64,000 bases of DNA from Rosenbergiella collisarenosi (GTDB lineage: Bacteria; Pseudomonadota; Gammaproteobacteria; Enterobacterales; Enterobacteriaceae): the NCBI RefSeq assembly GCF_018494085.1, contig NZ_JABBFP010000001.1:372001-436000 (forward strand), read 5' to 3'. Shown in pieces: positions 37,641 through 48,058 of this stretch. A program made the translations under genes and the position numbers. The number at the start of each line of letters is the position of its first letter. The stretch's first letter is position 1. The notes under the pieces are model-generated. The model ran no database searches. It was not told the DNA's origin and saw only the letters and a list, made by a program, of their open reading frames with translations.

Positions 37641-37692
37641 AATGGTAGCTCGAAGGTAACAAAATTGTTTTGATCATATAATGGAAAGGGTT

Positions 37693-38340
37693 ATGCAACA
37701 AGTTTTGCTGGTTCGCCACGGAGAGACGCTGTGGAATACTGAACAACGGATCCAAGGGCAAAGTGACAGTGAGCTCACTAAGCAGGGAATAGAGCAAGCA
37801 CGGCAAACAGGTTTACGTCTACAACATTTGGGGATTACGCATATCATTTCGAGCGACCTAGGGCGGACACAGCAGACGGCAGCAATTATCGCGGAAAGTT
37901 GTCAATGTCAGTGTGTCATCGATGCTCGTTTGCGTGAAATCAACATGGGCGTATTAGAAGGGAGAGCGTTGAGCAGTCTGACTCAGCAAGAAGAACAATG
38001 GCGAAAGTCGCTATTGAACGGTGATCCTGCTGGGCGTATCCCACAAGGGGAAAGTATGGGAGAACTGGCTCAACGTATGCGCGAAGCGCTTGAAGCGACG
38101 CGATCACTACCTACCGGGAGTCGACCTGTATTAATTAGCCATGGCATTGCTCTCGGGTGTTTATTGGGGACCTTGCTAGGGTTGCCTGCATGGGCTGAAA
38201 GGCGCTTAAGATTAAGAAACTGCTCGGTATCGCGGGTCGATTATCAATCAAGTTCTTGGCTTGCCGAAGGGTGGATTGTCGAGAGTACCGGTGATATTGC
38301 ACACCTATCAGCGCCTGCTTTAGATGAGCTGAAAGCTTGA
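37693..38340 (+). CDS. gpmB: Phosphoglycerate mutase-like phosphatase GpmB
   Basis: This histidine-phosphatase superfamily protein has 215 residues from ATG 37693, exactly the E. coli length, with GGAAAGG just upstream. An earlier ATG (37681) contains that ribosome site and is rejected. The phospho-His motif LVRHGETLWNTE is at residues about 6-17; the second catalytic His is in LISHGIALG. Despite its name, the activity of GpmB as a mutase is doubtful in E. coli, and a phosphatase role is likely. Confidence 0.94.
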   Translation: MQQVLLVRHGETLWNTEQRIQGQSDSELTKQGIEQARQTGLRLQHLGITHIISSDLGRTQQTAAIIAESCQCQCVIDARLREINMGVLEGRALSSLTQQEEQWRKSLLNGDPAGRIPQGESMGELAQRMREALEATRSLPTGSRPVLISHGIALGCLLGTLLGLPAWAERRLRLRNCSVSRVDYQSSSWLAEGWIVESTGDIAHLSAPALDELKA

Positions 38341-38343
38341 ACA

Positions 38344-38364
38344 CTCCCGGCATATGGCCGGGAG
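38344..38364. terminator. GC-rich hairpin between gpmB and rob
   Basis: CTCCCGGC (38344-38351) pairs with GCCGGGAG (38357-38364) with a 5-base loop, between convergent genes. There is no clear T-tract, so it is a modest terminator candidate for either direction. Confidence 0.55.
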
Positions 38365-38371
38365 GTAATAG

Positions 38372-39238
38372 TTAAGCGCTTTTTCTGATTGGGATCAGAT
38401 AATCACAGCGAATATCGGCGGTGGTTACTCCATGTGGAGTATAAAAGCGCTCAATATCTTGCCCTGAACGACGTGTCAGATTCAACGTTGGCATACAGGT
38501 GCTGTAGAGCACTAAGATGAAATCTTGTAAGCCTTCTTTAAGCCCGTCATAACTAAACTGTACATAGTCTCCGCCTTCAAGAGTAATTTTCTCGACAGAA
38601 TCTAATGTTTTCGCAAAGTTGTCGTCGGCAATAGCGGTGGTATAGAGGATCTCTTGTTCATCTTCTTTATCGGCGCTACTACGGACTTGGTGTAGCCCAT
38701 AGAGCTTATCTGGAATAGTGTTTTTCGCGTTGTGCAAAAATTGCTGCCAGAAATGTTTACGCATCTCGGCGCGATACTGGGTAATTTGTTCAAGCGTACA
38801 GGCATAGCTCTGGGTATGACCAAATAATGTAATTTCGGGCAGATTCACCATCGTCGGCTGTGGCATTGAGAAGGCACCCATACGAATAGGGGGGCGCAGT
38901 CCAAACGATGACCAGTCTAATGCTCTACGATAACTCGCCGGAGTTTGATTAAATTGTTTCTTGAAAGCGCGAGTAAAGGTTTGTTGAGAATCGAAACGGT
39001 ACTGAAGTGCGATATCTAAGATAGGCCTTCCCGTTAATCTTAATGCTACCGCAGCCTTTGAGAGGCGCCGTGAACGGATATAGGCACCAATCGCATGGCC
39101 CGTAATATTTTTGAACATACGCTGCAAGTGCCATTTGGAGTAGCCAGCTTTATGGGCAACATTATCGAGCGACAGAGGTTGGTCCAGATGACTCTCTAAC
39201 CACACCAATAAGTCTCTGATAATTCCAGCTTGGTCCAT
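38372..39238 (-). CDS. rob: AraC/XylS-family regulator Rob
   Basis: This 288-residue protein has the AraC-type double helix-turn-helix at the N-terminus (residues about 8-105: LDNVAHKAGYSKWHLQRMFK and RPILDIALQYRFDSQQTF) and a GyrI-like effector domain in the C-terminal two thirds. That domain order is diagnostic for Rob, the marA/soxS-type activator of antibiotic, solvent and superoxide resistance genes, here with 288 residues against 289 in E. coli. It is divergent from creA. Confidence 0.96.
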   Translation of the reverse strand: MDQAGIIRDLLVWLESHLDQPLSLDNVAHKAGYSKWHLQRMFKNITGHAIGAYIRSRRLSKAAVALRLTGRPILDIALQYRFDSQQTFTRAFKKQFNQTPASYRRALDWSSFGLRPPIRMGAFSMPQPTMVNLPEITLFGHTQSYACTLEQITQYRAEMRKHFWQQFLHNAKNTIPDKLYGLHQVRSSADKEDEQEILYTTAIADDNFAKTLDSVEKITLEGGDYVQFSYDGLKEGLQDFILVLYSTCMPTLNLTRRSGQDIERFYTPHGVTTADIRCDYLIPIRKSA

Positions 39239-39445
39239 AGTAAATCCCCTTATCCATTGGCAGGTTGAGCCGTGTAGGCAGACTATTATACGCTAGATTT
39301 CAATTTTCTGAATCTATTGCCACTAATAATTGAACCTATTAGTATTAATATTTGAAGGCATTGTTGTTATCCTTGGTTAATATAACGGTTAGTTATTATA
39401 ACCTATAGTTACTTAGTGTATTATTTAAAGAGATAGATAGAATCT

Positions 39446-39943
39446 ATGAGAATGCGTAACACAGCGGCAGTCATTAAACGTTTAGTTGGGGCTTGCTTAA
39501 TTGCAACCACCCTCACACCACTTATCGCTCAGAGCGAGGAGATTGGCTCGGTCGATACAAAATTTAAAATAATCGGGGCAAATCATAAAATCGTTATTGA
39601 GGCTTTCGACGACCCGGAGATTAGTAACGTAACCTGCTATCTAAGCCGAGCGAAAACGGGTGGAATTAAAGGAAGCCTTGGTCTAGCAGAGGATACGGCT
39701 GATGCTGCCATTTCCTGTCATCAAGTAGGGCCTATCGAGGTACCTGATAATATTAAAGCAGGGAAAGAAGATGGTGATACCGTATTCAAACAGCGGACTT
39801 CTTTAGTATTCAAAAAGTTACAAGTTAATCGTTTTTACGATCAGAAAAGAAATACACTGGTTTATTTGGCTTATTCAGATAGAGTCGTAGAAGGGTCGCC
39901 GAAGAATGCCTTAAGTGCAGTCCCTATTATGCCGTGGCACTAA
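39446..39943 (+). CDS. creA: CreA family periplasmic protein
   Basis: This 165-residue protein has a signal peptide (cleavage near AQSEE, about residue 31) and a CreA domain with [22 protein letters not shown] and [15 protein letters not shown]. The function of CreA is unknown; in E. coli it precedes the creBCD regulatory system. Here creBCD is not present and arcA follows directly. An alternative start two codons later (39452) is equally possible. Two Cys (VTCY and ISCH) may form a disulfide. Confidence 0.93.
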   Translation: MRMRNTAAVIKRLVGACLIATTLTPLIAQSEEIGSVDTKFKIIGANHKIVIEAFDDPEISNVTCYLSRAKTGGIKGSLGLAEDTADAAISCHQVGPIEVPDNIKAGKEDGDTVFKQRTSLVFKKLQVNRFYDQKRNTLVYLAYSDRVVEGSPKNALSAVPIMPWH

Positions 39944-39968
39944 AAAAAAAGCCCAGATATTCTGGGCT
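39941..39968 (-). terminator. arcA terminator overlapping the creA stop
   Basis: AGCCCAGA (39950-39957) pairs with TCTGGGCT (39961-39968) across TAT. Nine A residues (39942-39950) form the U-run for leftward arcA transcripts. The creA stop codon TAA is part of this A-run. Confidence 0.86.
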
Positions 39969-39984
39969 ATTCTGTCATACATAT

Positions 39985-40701
39985 TTATTCTTCGATATCG
40001 CCGCAGAAGCGATAACCTTCACCATGGATCGTCGCAATAATTTCAGGGGTCCCTGGTGTGGACTCAAAATGTTTGCGAATACGACGGATGGTTACATCGA
40101 CAGTTCGGTCGTGGGGTTTTAAATCACGCCCCGTCATTTTCTTCAAGAGCTCAGCGCGCGGCTGGATTTTTCCTGGATTCTCACAGAAATGTAGCATTGC
40201 TCTGAATTCACTGCGTGGTAATTTATATTGTTCGCCCTGCGGGCTAATCAGCGAACGACTATTAATATCTAGCACCCAACCATTGAAACGATAGTTTTCA
40301 ACATGCTTTTGTTCTTCTTGAATCGGAGCAAGATTCATCGTGCGGGATAACAAGTTACGCGCACGGATAGTTAATTCACGAGGATTAAACGGTTTAGTGA
40401 TGTAGTCATCCGCACCGATCTCGAGCCCAAGAATTTTATCAACTTCATTATCGCGACCGGTTAAGAACATCAGTGCAACACTTTGTTGCTCACGGAGTTC
40501 GCGTGCCAGTAAGAGTCCGTTTTTACCGGGTAGATTGATATCCATAATGACCAGGTTAACCGTGTGCTCAATCAACGCTTGATGCATTTCTGCACCATCT
40601 GTTGCCTCGTAAACGGTATAGCCTTCTGCCTCAAAAATACTCTTGAGTGTATTACGGGTGACTAACTCATCTTCGACGATAAGAATTTGTGGGATTTGCA
40701 T
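39985..40701 (-). CDS. arcA: Aerobic respiration response regulator ArcA
   Basis: This 238-residue OmpR-family response regulator is the same length as E. coli ArcA. The receiver domain has [12 protein letters not shown] with the phospho-Asp near residue 54, [13 protein letters not shown], and the Lys in DDYITKPFN. The winged-helix output domain (from about 135) includes [20 protein letters not shown]. ArcA, driven by ArcB, represses aerobic metabolism when oxygen is low. The gene has a long upstream region with an FNR-like site and is divergent from yjtD. Confidence 0.97.
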   Translation of the reverse strand: MQIPQILIVEDELVTRNTLKSIFEAEGYTVYEATDGAEMHQALIEHTVNLVIMDINLPGKNGLLLARELREQQSVALMFLTGRDNEVDKILGLEIGADDYITKPFNPRELTIRARNLLSRTMNLAPIQEEQKHVENYRFNGWVLDINSRSLISPQGEQYKLPRSEFRAMLHFCENPGKIQPRAELLKKMTGRDLKPHDRTVDVTIRRIRKHFESTPGTPEIIATIHGEGYRFCGDIEE

Positions 40702-41244
40702 GTTTTGCTACCTAAAATTTGCCAACGAAATTGATACAAGGCCACAGCGCTGATGTTGTAGAGAGTAAGTTAAATCAATTAATGCTGGGCGATGACGTAC
40801 TGGGTTCGATATTTTGATTTTTAGCACGGACGATAAACATTAATAACTAGAATTCTCTATTTATGCTCGGTCAGCCAATAGGTTACTCACCTATCCTAAC
40901 GCCTTTAACACTCAGCTAACAGCGTGAATAACATTCAGGAAGCAAATAAATGTGCTTCGTTGACTTATATCAAAGCTAAGTGTAGCACGTTAACAGTTGT
41001 ATGAAAAATGACTATTTCTTTTTCTTTATCAGTATAATCAGTAACTTCTGAAATTCTTTTAGAAAAAAACCTCGCAATTCTTGAAGTTGCTACCATGGTA
41101 CCGATTCCTGTCCTGTTACATTAACTCGGCATGATTAGTAAGAAAATTTAACATATCCCATCGAGTCTTCAGGAACAGTCATCGCTAGCCAAGATTATTT
41201 GGGCAGTCTATGATGGCTGCTTGCTTGGAATTTAAGGTATATGC
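40702..41244. promoter_or_regulatory. 543-bp arcA-yjtD intergenic region with FNR-like site
   Basis: No convincing gene is visible. TTGACTTATATCAA at 40960-40973 matches the FNR consensus TTGAT-N4-ATCAA at nine of ten positions. It lies about 260 bp upstream of the arcA start, compatible with the long leader and FNR control known for arcA in E. coli. A palindrome TACCATGGTA is at 41091-41100. The small yjjY gene of E. coli was not recognised here. Confidence 0.55.
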
Positions 41245-41931
41245 ATGTTTTTTCCGATTATATTAGTTGCCCCTGCGCGAGCTGAAAATGTGGGAGCTGT
41301 GGCTCGAGCCATGAAAACAATGGGGTTTACTCAGCTAAGGATAGTAAACAGCCAAGTTCATCGTGAGCCCGCTGCGCAGTGGACGGCGCATGGCGCAACC
41401 GACATTCTAGATAATGCTGAAACCTTCGCATCGCTGCCTGAGGCATTGGCAGATATTGATTTTTCTGTCGCCACCACCGCACGGAGTCGGGCGAAATTTC
41501 GCTATTATGCGACCCCTACGGAAGTCTTGGAACAGTTAAGCGAAAAGCGTCAATGGATGAACCGCTTTGCTTTGGTTTTCGGTTGCGAAGAGAGTGGATT
41601 GAGTAACGCCGACCTTGAATGTGTAGACCTGCTAACCGGGATACCAATGGCCGTCGATTATCCTTCACTTAATCTCGGCCAAGCTGTCATGGTATTTTGT
41701 TATCAGCTTTCCGCTCTGCATCTCGCTCCGCCTCCGGCTATACACCCAGAGTCCCCACAACAACTCGCGGCTTTAAGAGAAAGGATTTCACAACTTTTAA
41801 CGAGGATAGAGGTCAGCGGAGACCAGAAATTGGTTGATTGGATTGAGCAGCGTCTAGGCTTTGCGCAGCAAAGAGATACGGCGATGCTGCATCGTCTTGT
41901 TCATGATATTGAAAAAAAACTCGCAAAATAA
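41245..41931 (+). CDS. yjtD: SpoU-family tRNA/rRNA methyltransferase YjtD (LasT)
   Basis: This 228-residue SPOUT-fold methyltransferase has the motif 1 segment ILVAPARAENVGAVARAMKTMG (split between residues about 6 and 27), motif 2 LVFGCEESGLSN, and motif 3 IPMAVDYPSLNLGQAV, which build the knotted SAM site. It is a paralogue of TrmJ and sits in the same place as yjtD in E. coli, between arcA and the thr operon. Its RNA target is not established. AAGG lies before ATG 41245. Confidence 0.9.
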   Translation: MFFPIILVAPARAENVGAVARAMKTMGFTQLRIVNSQVHREPAAQWTAHGATDILDNAETFASLPEALADIDFSVATTARSRAKFRYYATPTEVLEQLSEKRQWMNRFALVFGCEESGLSNADLECVDLLTGIPMAVDYPSLNLGQAVMVFCYQLSALHLAPPPAIHPESPQQLAALRERISQLLTRIEVSGDQKLVDWIEQRLGFAQQRDTAMLHRLVHDIEKKLAK

Positions 41932-42063
41932 AATTCTGTCAATATGGCTTATGCTAGGGACTGATCTTGTTATAAGCGACCATGGTAAGGTATCAAGGAA
42001 ATCGTTGTCTATTTTGAAGGATCTCTGCGCAATTCATAAGGCACAGTCCGCAGAATAAATTCG

Positions 42064-42136
42064 TTGACTTGGCGTAGCGTTTGCTTTACTTCTGTTAGGG
42101 ACAGATTTTAAAGACAGACAGAACAATAGAGAAAAA
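42064..42136 (+). promoter_or_regulatory. thr operon promoter and leader start
   Basis: TTGACT at 42064-42069 fits a -35 element and is the same hexamer as in the E. coli thr promoter. The -10 is poorly defined (TACTTC with a 17-base spacer at 42087). The region lies directly upstream of thrL. Confidence 0.5.
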
Positions 42137-42208
42137 ATGCGTACAAACAGCCTGAATATCACCATTATTACAATTACCACCATTACAACAGGTAATGGTG
42201 CGGGCTAA
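42137..42208 (+). CDS. thrL: thr operon leader peptide
   Basis: This 23-residue peptide contains seven Thr and five Ile codons, mostly in one cluster, and ends in TGNGAG just like E. coli ThrL. Slow translation at these codons when charged Thr-tRNA or Ile-tRNA is scarce lets the mRNA avoid the terminator at 42228-42265. The last codons contain GGTGCGGGCT, which can pair with the 5' arm of that terminator and so form the antiterminator. Confidence 0.95.
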   Translation: MRTNSLNITIITITTITTGNGAG

Positions 42209-42227
42209 CGCATAACAGGAAAGATAG

Positions 42228-42265
42228 AAAAGCCCGCGCCCTATTCAGGTGCGGGCTTTTTTTTT
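42228..42265 (+). terminator. thr attenuator
   Basis: The stem AAAAGCCCGC (42228-42237) and GCGGGCTTTT (42251-42260), extended by GCC and GGT inside, has a 7-base loop and is followed by a T-run to 42265. This is the attenuator that ends transcription before thrA when Thr and Ile are plentiful. Confidence 0.94.
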
Positions 42266-42291
42266 GAACTATATTCAGGAGCTATAGCCCC

Positions 42292-44754
42292 ATGCGTGTA
42301 CTGAAATTTGGCGGAACCTCAGTGGCAAATGCCGACCGTTTTCTTCGTGTCGCTGAGATCATTGAAAATAATGGACAACAGGAACAGGTCGCGACGGTAC
42401 TCTCCGCACCGGCTAAGATTACTAATCATTTAGTGGCATTGATTGAAAAAACGATCGCTGGTCAAGATACCACTGAAAATCTTGCGGATGCGCGTCGTAT
42501 ATTTGATGAGTTACTTAACGGGCTGGCTAGCGTTGAACCTAATTTCGATCTCGCGGCAATGCAGTTTGTCGTACAACACGAGTTCACGCAATTAGAGCAA
42601 GTGCTATTAGGTATTAGTCTCCTGAAGCAATGTCCCGATAGCATTAATGCCGGCATCATCTGCCGCGGGGAAAAACTTTCTATTGCGATCATGCAGGCGC
42701 TTCTGGTCGCGCGCGGTCATGCAGTGAGTGTAATCAACCCTGTTGAAAACCTTCTCGCCCAAGGACATTATTTAGAATCTACCGTCGATATTGCCGAGTC
42801 GACACGGCGCATTGCCGCACGTGAAATCCCAAGATCTCATTATATTCTCATGGCTGGGTTTACCGCGGGTAATGAAGCCGGTGAATTGGTCGTGCTGGGG
42901 CGCAATGGCTCTGATTATTCGGCAGCGGTGCTGGCTGCATGTCTACGTGCCCAGTGTTGCGAAATTTGGACCGATGTGGATGGTGTTTATACTTGTGATC
43001 CACGCCAAGTTCCTGACGCTCGCTTACTAAAATCCATGTCTTATCAAGAGGCGATGGAGCTGAGCTACTTCGGTGCAAAAGTCTTACATCCACGTACTAT
43101 ATCGCCTATCGCGCAATTCCAAATTCCGTGTGTGATCAAGAATACGGCTAATCCTCAAGCTCCTGGTACCTGTATTTCTGCGCAGGGGGGAGAAGATAAA
43201 ACCCCGGTTAAGGGCATCACAAACCTTAATAATATGGCGATGTTTAGTGTCTCCGGCCCAGGGATGAAAGGCATGGTAGGGATGGCTGCACGCGTATTTG
43301 CGGTGATGTCGCGTAAGTTTATTTCCGTCGTGTTAATTACACAGTCTTCTTCTGAATACAGTATTAGTTTTTGTGTACCGCAAGGCGAAATGTTGCATGC
43401 TTGCCGGGCATTGGAAGAAGAGTTTGTGTTAGAGCTCAAGGAAGGTTTACTTGATCCTATCGACGTGACCGAGAATTTAGCCATTATCTCGGTGGTGGGC
43501 GACGGTATGCGTACCTTACGCGGTGTTTCAGCCAAATTTTTCTCTGCGCTTGCGCGGGCAAATATTAATATTGTCGCAATTGCACAAGGTTCTTCTGAGC
43601 GCTCCATCTCGGCGGTGGTAAGTAACGATAGCGCAACCACCGGAGTGCGTGCTGTTCATCAGATATTGTTTGCTACTGACCAAGTACTCGAAGTTTTTGT
43701 TATTGGCGTCGGTGGCGTCGGTAAGGCGTTACTTGAGCAGCTAGAACGCCAGCAAAGTTGGTTAAAGAAGAAACACATCGAGCTGCGGGTCTGTGGTATC
43801 GCTAACTCCAGTAAGATGCTGACTCGGGTAAACGGTATTGATCTTACCACGTGGCAGTCTGATCTAGACGGGGCGCAACAACACTTCTCGTTGGAATACT
43901 TAACGCAGCTGGCCAAAGAGTATTATCTCCTTAATCCGGTGATCATCGATTGTACATCAAGCCAATCGATGGCAGATCTCTATGCCGACTTCCTGAAGCA
44001 AGGTTTCCACGTTGTGACGCCAAACAAAAAGGCAAACACCTCCAGCTGGCATTATTACCAAGAATTACGAGCCGCTGCCGAGAAGTCGCGTCGTAAGTTC
44101 CTCTACGACACTAACGTCGGAGCGGGACTACCGGTTATTGAGAACCTGCAAAACCTACTGAATGCCGGCGATGAGCTGGTGGAGTTTAACGGTATTCTCT
44201 CAGGTTCGCTCTCCTTCATCTTTGGAAAGCTAGACGAAGGGATGAGTCTCTCAGAAGCGACAGGGCTTGCTCGTGAACTGGGCTATACAGAGCCGGACCC
44301 TCGAGATGACCTGTCAGGTATGGATGTCGCGCGTAAATTGCTGATCTTGGCGCGCGAAGCTGGATTAGCCTTGGAGTTAGCCGATATCGAGATTGCGCCT
44401 GTGCTGCCGCAGCATTTTCTCGATCTGCCTGATGCAAACAGCTTTATGCAGCAACTGCCTGAACTGGATGACCATTTCAATACGCTGTTCACCCAAGCGC
44501 AGTCGAATGGCAAAGTGTTGCGTTTTATCGGATCAATTAATGAAGCAGGTAAATGCCGAGTCGCGCTGAGTGAAGTCGATGCCAACGATCCTCTATATAA
44601 AGTGAAAAATGGCGAAAATGCCTTAGCCTTCTATACCCGTTATTACCAGCCGATTCCATTAGTGCTGCGTGGCTATGGTGCAGGTAATGATGTTACGGCA
44701 GCCGGTGTCTTTGCTGATTTACTGAGAACGCTGTCTTGGAAGCTAGGAGTATGA
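42292..44754 (+). CDS. thrA: Bifunctional aspartokinase I / homoserine dehydrogenase I
   Basis: This 820-residue fusion is the same length as E. coli ThrA. The N-terminal kinase ([17 protein letters not shown]) phosphorylates aspartate. Central ACT domains (residues about 315-460) bind threonine for feedback inhibition. The C-terminal dehydrogenase, with [15 protein letters not shown] near residue 467 and [12 protein letters not shown], reduces aspartate semialdehyde to homoserine. It is the first structural gene of thrABC, and thrB starts three bases after its stop. Confidence 0.98.
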   Translation: MRVLKFGGTSVANADRFLRVAEIIENNGQQEQVATVLSAPAKITNHLVALIEKTIAGQDTTENLADARRIFDELLNGLASVEPNFDLAAMQFVVQHEFTQLEQVLLGISLLKQCPDSINAGIICRGEKLSIAIMQALLVARGHAVSVINPVENLLAQGHYLESTVDIAESTRRIAAREIPRSHYILMAGFTAGNEAGELVVLGRNGSDYSAAVLAACLRAQCCEIWTDVDGVYTCDPRQVPDARLLKSMSYQEAMELSYFGAKVLHPRTISPIAQFQIPCVIKNTANPQAPGTCISAQGGEDKTPVKGITNLNNMAMFSVSGPGMKGMVGMAARVFAVMSRKFISVVLITQSSSEYSISFCVPQGEMLHACRALEEEFVLELKEGLLDPIDVTENLAIISVVGDGMRTLRGVSAKFFSALARANINIVAIAQGSSERSISAVVSNDSATTGVRAVHQILFATDQVLEVFVIGVGGVGKALLEQLERQQSWLKKKHIELRVCGIANSSKMLTRVNGIDLTTWQSDLDGAQQHFSLEYLTQLAKEYYLLNPVIIDCTSSQSMADLYADFLKQGFHVVTPNKKANTSSWHYYQELRAAAEKSRRKFLYDTNVGAGLPVIENLQNLLNAGDELVEFNGILSGSLSFIFGKLDEGMSLSEATGLARELGYTEPDPRDDLSGMDVARKLLILAREAGLALELADIEIAPVLPQHFLDLPDANSFMQQLPELDDHFNTLFTQAQSNGKVLRFIGSINEAGKCRVALSEVDANDPLYKVKNGENALAFYTRYYQPIPLVLRGYGAGNDVTAAGVFADLLRTLSWKLGV

Positions 44755-44756
44755 GC

Positions 44757-45686
44757 ATGGTAAAAATCTATGCACCGGCCTCAATCGGGAATGTTAGTGT
44801 GGGTTTCGACGTTCTAGGCGCGGCAGTATCGCCTATAGACGGTTCGTTGCTTGGCGATTGTGTCAGTGTTGAAAGCGCGGACACGTTTACGCTTAAAACC
44901 CTCGGACGCTTTGTCAGTAAGCTACCTAGCGATCCAGAGCAGAACATCGTATTCCAATGTTGGAAACTCTTCTGTGAAACAGTGGGGGAAACACTGCCTG
45001 TCGTAATGACGTTGGAAAAGAATATGCCAGTGGGATCGGGCTTGGGGTCGAGTGCTTGTTCAGTCGTGGCGGCCCTAGTCGCGATGAATGAATTTGCCGG
45101 GAACCGACTCTCCGAACATCAATTATTATTGCTGATGGGTGAGCTAGAAGGGCGTATCTCCGGTAGTGTGCATTACGACAATGTTGCCCCTTGCTACCTA
45201 GGTGGCCTACAGTTGATGCTGGAAGAGCAGGGCGTTATCTCGCAGCCTGTACCGGCATTTGAACAATGGTATTGGGTGATGGCTTATCCCGGCATTAAGG
45301 TGTCTACCGCAGAAGCTCGCGCTATTCTTCCGGCACATTACGCGAAAGCCGACATTGTTCGTCATGGACGGTTGTTGGGGGGGTTCATCCATGCCTGCCA
45401 CTCTCAACAAGCGGAACTGGCCATCGCCATGATGCAAGATATCGTCGCAGAACCTTATAGAACCCAATTGCTGCCGGGATTTGCGCAGGCACGTGAGCGT
45501 TCATTAGCGGCCGGAGCATTGGCCTGTGGTATTTCAGGTTCTGGCCCAACACTCTTCGCTATCTGTGATAACTTAACGGCAGCAGAGCAAGTCAAAGAAC
45601 AACTCGTTAACCATTATCTACAAAATGATGAAGGTTTTGTCCATATTTGCCGACTGGATACCGCCGGCGCACGTAAACTGGGATAA
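44757..45686 (+). CDS. thrB: Homoserine kinase
   Basis: This GHMP kinase has 309 residues and phosphorylates homoserine. The ATP-binding GHMP motif is [19 protein letters not shown] (residues about 87-105) and the C-terminal motif is [15 protein letters not shown] chose ATG 44757, giving [11 protein letters not shown] as in E. coli, with AGGAG seven bases upstream inside the thrA end. ATG 44751 overlaps the thrA stop but sits too close to that site. Confidence 0.97.
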   Translation: MVKIYAPASIGNVSVGFDVLGAAVSPIDGSLLGDCVSVESADTFTLKTLGRFVSKLPSDPEQNIVFQCWKLFCETVGETLPVVMTLEKNMPVGSGLGSSACSVVAALVAMNEFAGNRLSEHQLLLLMGELEGRISGSVHYDNVAPCYLGGLQLMLEEQGVISQPVPAFEQWYWVMAYPGIKVSTAEARAILPAHYAKADIVRHGRLLGGFIHACHSQQAELAIAMMQDIVAEPYRTQLLPGFAQARERSLAAGALACGISGSGPTLFAICDNLTAAEQVKEQLVNHYLQNDEGFVHICRLDTAGARKLG

Positions 45687-45689
45687 ATG

Positions 45690-46988
45690 ATGAAACTCTA
45701 TAATCTTAAAGACCATAATGAGCAGGTTAGTTTCACGCAAGCGGTAAAGCAGGGATTGGGATCGCAGCAGGGGCTTTTCTTTCCCCATGAGCTTCCTGAG
45801 ATTGAATCAACCGTAATCGAAGAGTGGCTAGCGCTCGACTTCGTGACGCGTAGCAGTAAGATTTTATCTGCGCTTATCGGTGACGAGATCCCAGAAGAAG
45901 AACTGTTACAACGAGTGGGTGCCGCCTTTGCGTTTCCTGCTCCGGTTAAAGCCGTTTCTGATAACGTTGCTAGCCTTGAACTGTTCCACGGTCCAACACT
46001 AGCGTTCAAAGACTTTGGTGGCCGTTTTATGGCACAAATTTTGGCGTTAACGAAAAAACCTGAAGAAAAAATCACCATTCTTACGGCGACCTCAGGTGAT
46101 ACCGGTGCGGCAGTGGCCCATGCTTTTTATGGTATGGAAAATATTAATGTCGTGATCCTCTACCCTGAGGGTAAGATAAGCCCGCTACAAGAGAAACTCT
46201 TTTGTACGCTGGGCGGTAATATCACTACGCTTGCAGTAGCGGACGATTTCGATGCCTGCCAAAGCTTAGTGAAACACGCTTTCGACGATGTTGAACTGAA
46301 AAATGCGATTGGTCTTAACTCGGCTAACTCAATTAATATCAGTCGTCTACTGGCACAAGTGTGTTATTACTTTGAGGCAGTTGCTCAACTTCCTCAGGAG
46401 CAACGCAACCAATTAGTTATCTCCGTACCAAGTGGTAATTTTGGTGACTTGACGGCGGGCTTGATCGCCAAAGCAATGGGCCTACCGATCAAACGTTTCA
46501 TTGCCGCGACGAATGCCAACGATACGGTACCCCGCTTCTTAGCATCGGGTCAGTGGACGCCAAACAAGACGGTTGCCACCTTGTCTAACGCGATGGATGT
46601 TAGCCAGCCGAATAACTGGCCACGAGTCGAAGAACTGTTCCGCCGGAAAAATTGGCAGCTGAACTCTCTCGGCTATGGTGCATTAAATGACGAACAAACG
46701 CGCGCTGCGGTTCGCTCGCTAGCGAGCCAAGGTTATGTTTCTGAGCCTCATGCCGCGATTGCTTGGCAAGTGCTGACCGAACAGCTGCAAGAGGGAGAAT
46801 ATGGCTTATTCCTCGGTACCGCGCATCCCGCGAAATTTAAGGAAAGCGTCGAAGATATTTTAGGTGAGACCTTGCCATTGCCGGAGCCACTGGCAGAACG
46901 CGCAGATTTACCTTTATTGTCTAACACTATCGGAGCTGACTTCTCTGAATTACGTCGTATCTTATTAGATACCGTCAGTAAAGTGTAA
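45690..46988 (+). CDS. thrC: Threonine synthase
   Basis: This PLP enzyme has 432 residues and converts phosphohomoserine to threonine. The start MKLYNLKDHNEQVSF is that of the family; the second of two tandem ATG codons has the better distance to GGGA. The PLP Lys is in FHGPTLAFKDFGGRFMAQ near residue 107, and the glycine-rich phosphate site is TATSGDTGAAV. It lies three bases after thrB and ends at a strong terminator. Confidence 0.97.
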   Translation: MKLYNLKDHNEQVSFTQAVKQGLGSQQGLFFPHELPEIESTVIEEWLALDFVTRSSKILSALIGDEIPEEELLQRVGAAFAFPAPVKAVSDNVASLELFHGPTLAFKDFGGRFMAQILALTKKPEEKITILTATSGDTGAAVAHAFYGMENINVVILYPEGKISPLQEKLFCTLGGNITTLAVADDFDACQSLVKHAFDDVELKNAIGLNSANSINISRLLAQVCYYFEAVAQLPQEQRNQLVISVPSGNFGDLTAGLIAKAMGLPIKRFIAATNANDTVPRFLASGQWTPNKTVATLSNAMDVSQPNNWPRVEELFRRKNWQLNSLGYGALNDEQTRAAVRSLASQGYVSEPHAAIAWQVLTEQLQEGEYGLFLGTAHPAKFKESVEDILGETLPLPEPLAERADLPLLSNTIGADFSELRRILLDTVSKV

Positions 46989-46994
46989 TAGGCT

Positions 46995-47020
46995 AAGGCG
47001 GACCGTCGTCCGCCTTTTTT
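46995..47020 (+). terminator. thrABC terminator
   Basis: AAGGCGGAC (46995-47003) pairs with GTCCGCCTT (47008-47016), loop CGTC, followed by TTTT to 47020. It lies seven bases past the thrC stop codon. Confidence 0.92.
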
Positions 47021-47021
47021 A

Positions 47022-47795
47022 CTAGACTTCGTGGCGACAAAAAACCAGCTCATTTTCAGAGCTGCGTTGAGCGTCGTAAAAATACCCGTCCATATCGAAT
47101 TGAGTGAGTTTTTCTGGCTGAGTGATCTTATTTTCGATAATAAACCGACACATCATGCCGCGCGCCTTCTTAGCGTAAAAACTAATCACCTTAAATTTCC
47201 CATTCTTCTCATCGAGAAAAACTGGCTTAATCAGCTTTGCCTGTAACTTTTTAGTGTTAACGGCTTTGAAATACTCATCGGAGGCGAGGTTGATGACCCA
47301 CTTTTCGCGCTGCGTGTCGATGTGTTGATTAAGTTGTTGAGTAATAGTTTCGCCCCAGAATGCGTAAAGATCTTTTCCCGCCTGATTCGCGAGTTTTATC
47401 CCCATTTCCAATCGGTAGGGTTGCATCAAATCCAAGGGACGCAATACACCGTATAGCCCTGACAGCATTCTCAGATGTTGCTGAGCAAAGTGGATGGAGT
47501 CAGGTGAGAGTTGGTCTGCTTGCAGGCCGGTATAAACATCGCCTTTAAAAGCGAACAAGGCTTGACGCGCATTATCAGGAGAGAAGGGCGTTGACCATTG
47601 ATTAAAACGATCGGCATTGAGGTGCGCGAGTTTGTCACTAATCTTCATCAGGGAAGCAATCTCGGCTGGCGAGAGTTTTTTCGCAATATCGATCAGTTGT
47701 TGGGAATCGTTGAGCAGCTCCGGTTGGGTATAGTCGAAAACCGGAACCGGTGATTCATAATCTAAGGTTTTAGCTGGCGAAATAAGCATTAACAT
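47022..47795 (-). CDS. yaaA: Peroxide stress protein YaaA
   Basis: This DUF328-family protein has 257 residues from ATG 47795, close to E. coli YaaA (258). That start gives [13 protein letters not shown] as in the family and has GAGGG upstream; a start 23 codons earlier adds an unsupported stretch. Conserved segments are [34 protein letters not shown] and [10 protein letters not shown]. In E. coli it is OxyR-controlled and lowers free intracellular iron during peroxide stress. Unlike E. coli, yaaJ does not follow it. Confidence 0.95.
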   Translation of the reverse strand: MLMLISPAKTLDYESPVPVFDYTQPELLNDSQQLIDIAKKLSPAEIASLMKISDKLAHLNADRFNQWSTPFSPDNARQALFAFKGDVYTGLQADQLSPDSIHFAQQHLRMLSGLYGVLRPLDLMQPYRLEMGIKLANQAGKDLYAFWGETITQQLNQHIDTQREKWVINLASDEYFKAVNTKKLQAKLIKPVFLDEKNGKFKVISFYAKKARGMMCRFIIENKITQPEKLTQFDMDGYFYDAQRSSENELVFCRHEV

Positions 47796-48058
47796 CGTGA
47801 GACCCTCAGTCTGTATCGGTGTCAGTTGACAATATTCTGCAAGTGTAACAAATAAGTTGCACAAATCGACAAATGGCTCTGATACGAACAGGCTATGGTA
47901 GAGGGAATCAGTATTATTTTATCTCGGAAAAGTACCATCGTTGTTTATTCCTGCGGATAACGAGACTTACTTTCTCCCTGCGCTTGCGTGTCTGAGCGCG
48001 CGTGATATTATCGAAACAGGCTTTTAACACTTACTGTCAAACAGAAGAGAAGCAAAAT

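Noticed and set aside
41001..41051. Small open frame rich in Phe and Ile (16 residues) upstream of yjtD, resembling a leader peptide
   Set aside because: It has no ribosome site, no terminator-antiterminator pair follows, and the downstream gene has no link to phenylalanine. Chance in AT-rich DNA is more likely.
41861..42058. 65-residue frame overlapping the yjtD end and reaching toward thrL
   Set aside because: It mostly overlaps yjtD in another frame, lacks a ribosome site and shows no recognisable domain.
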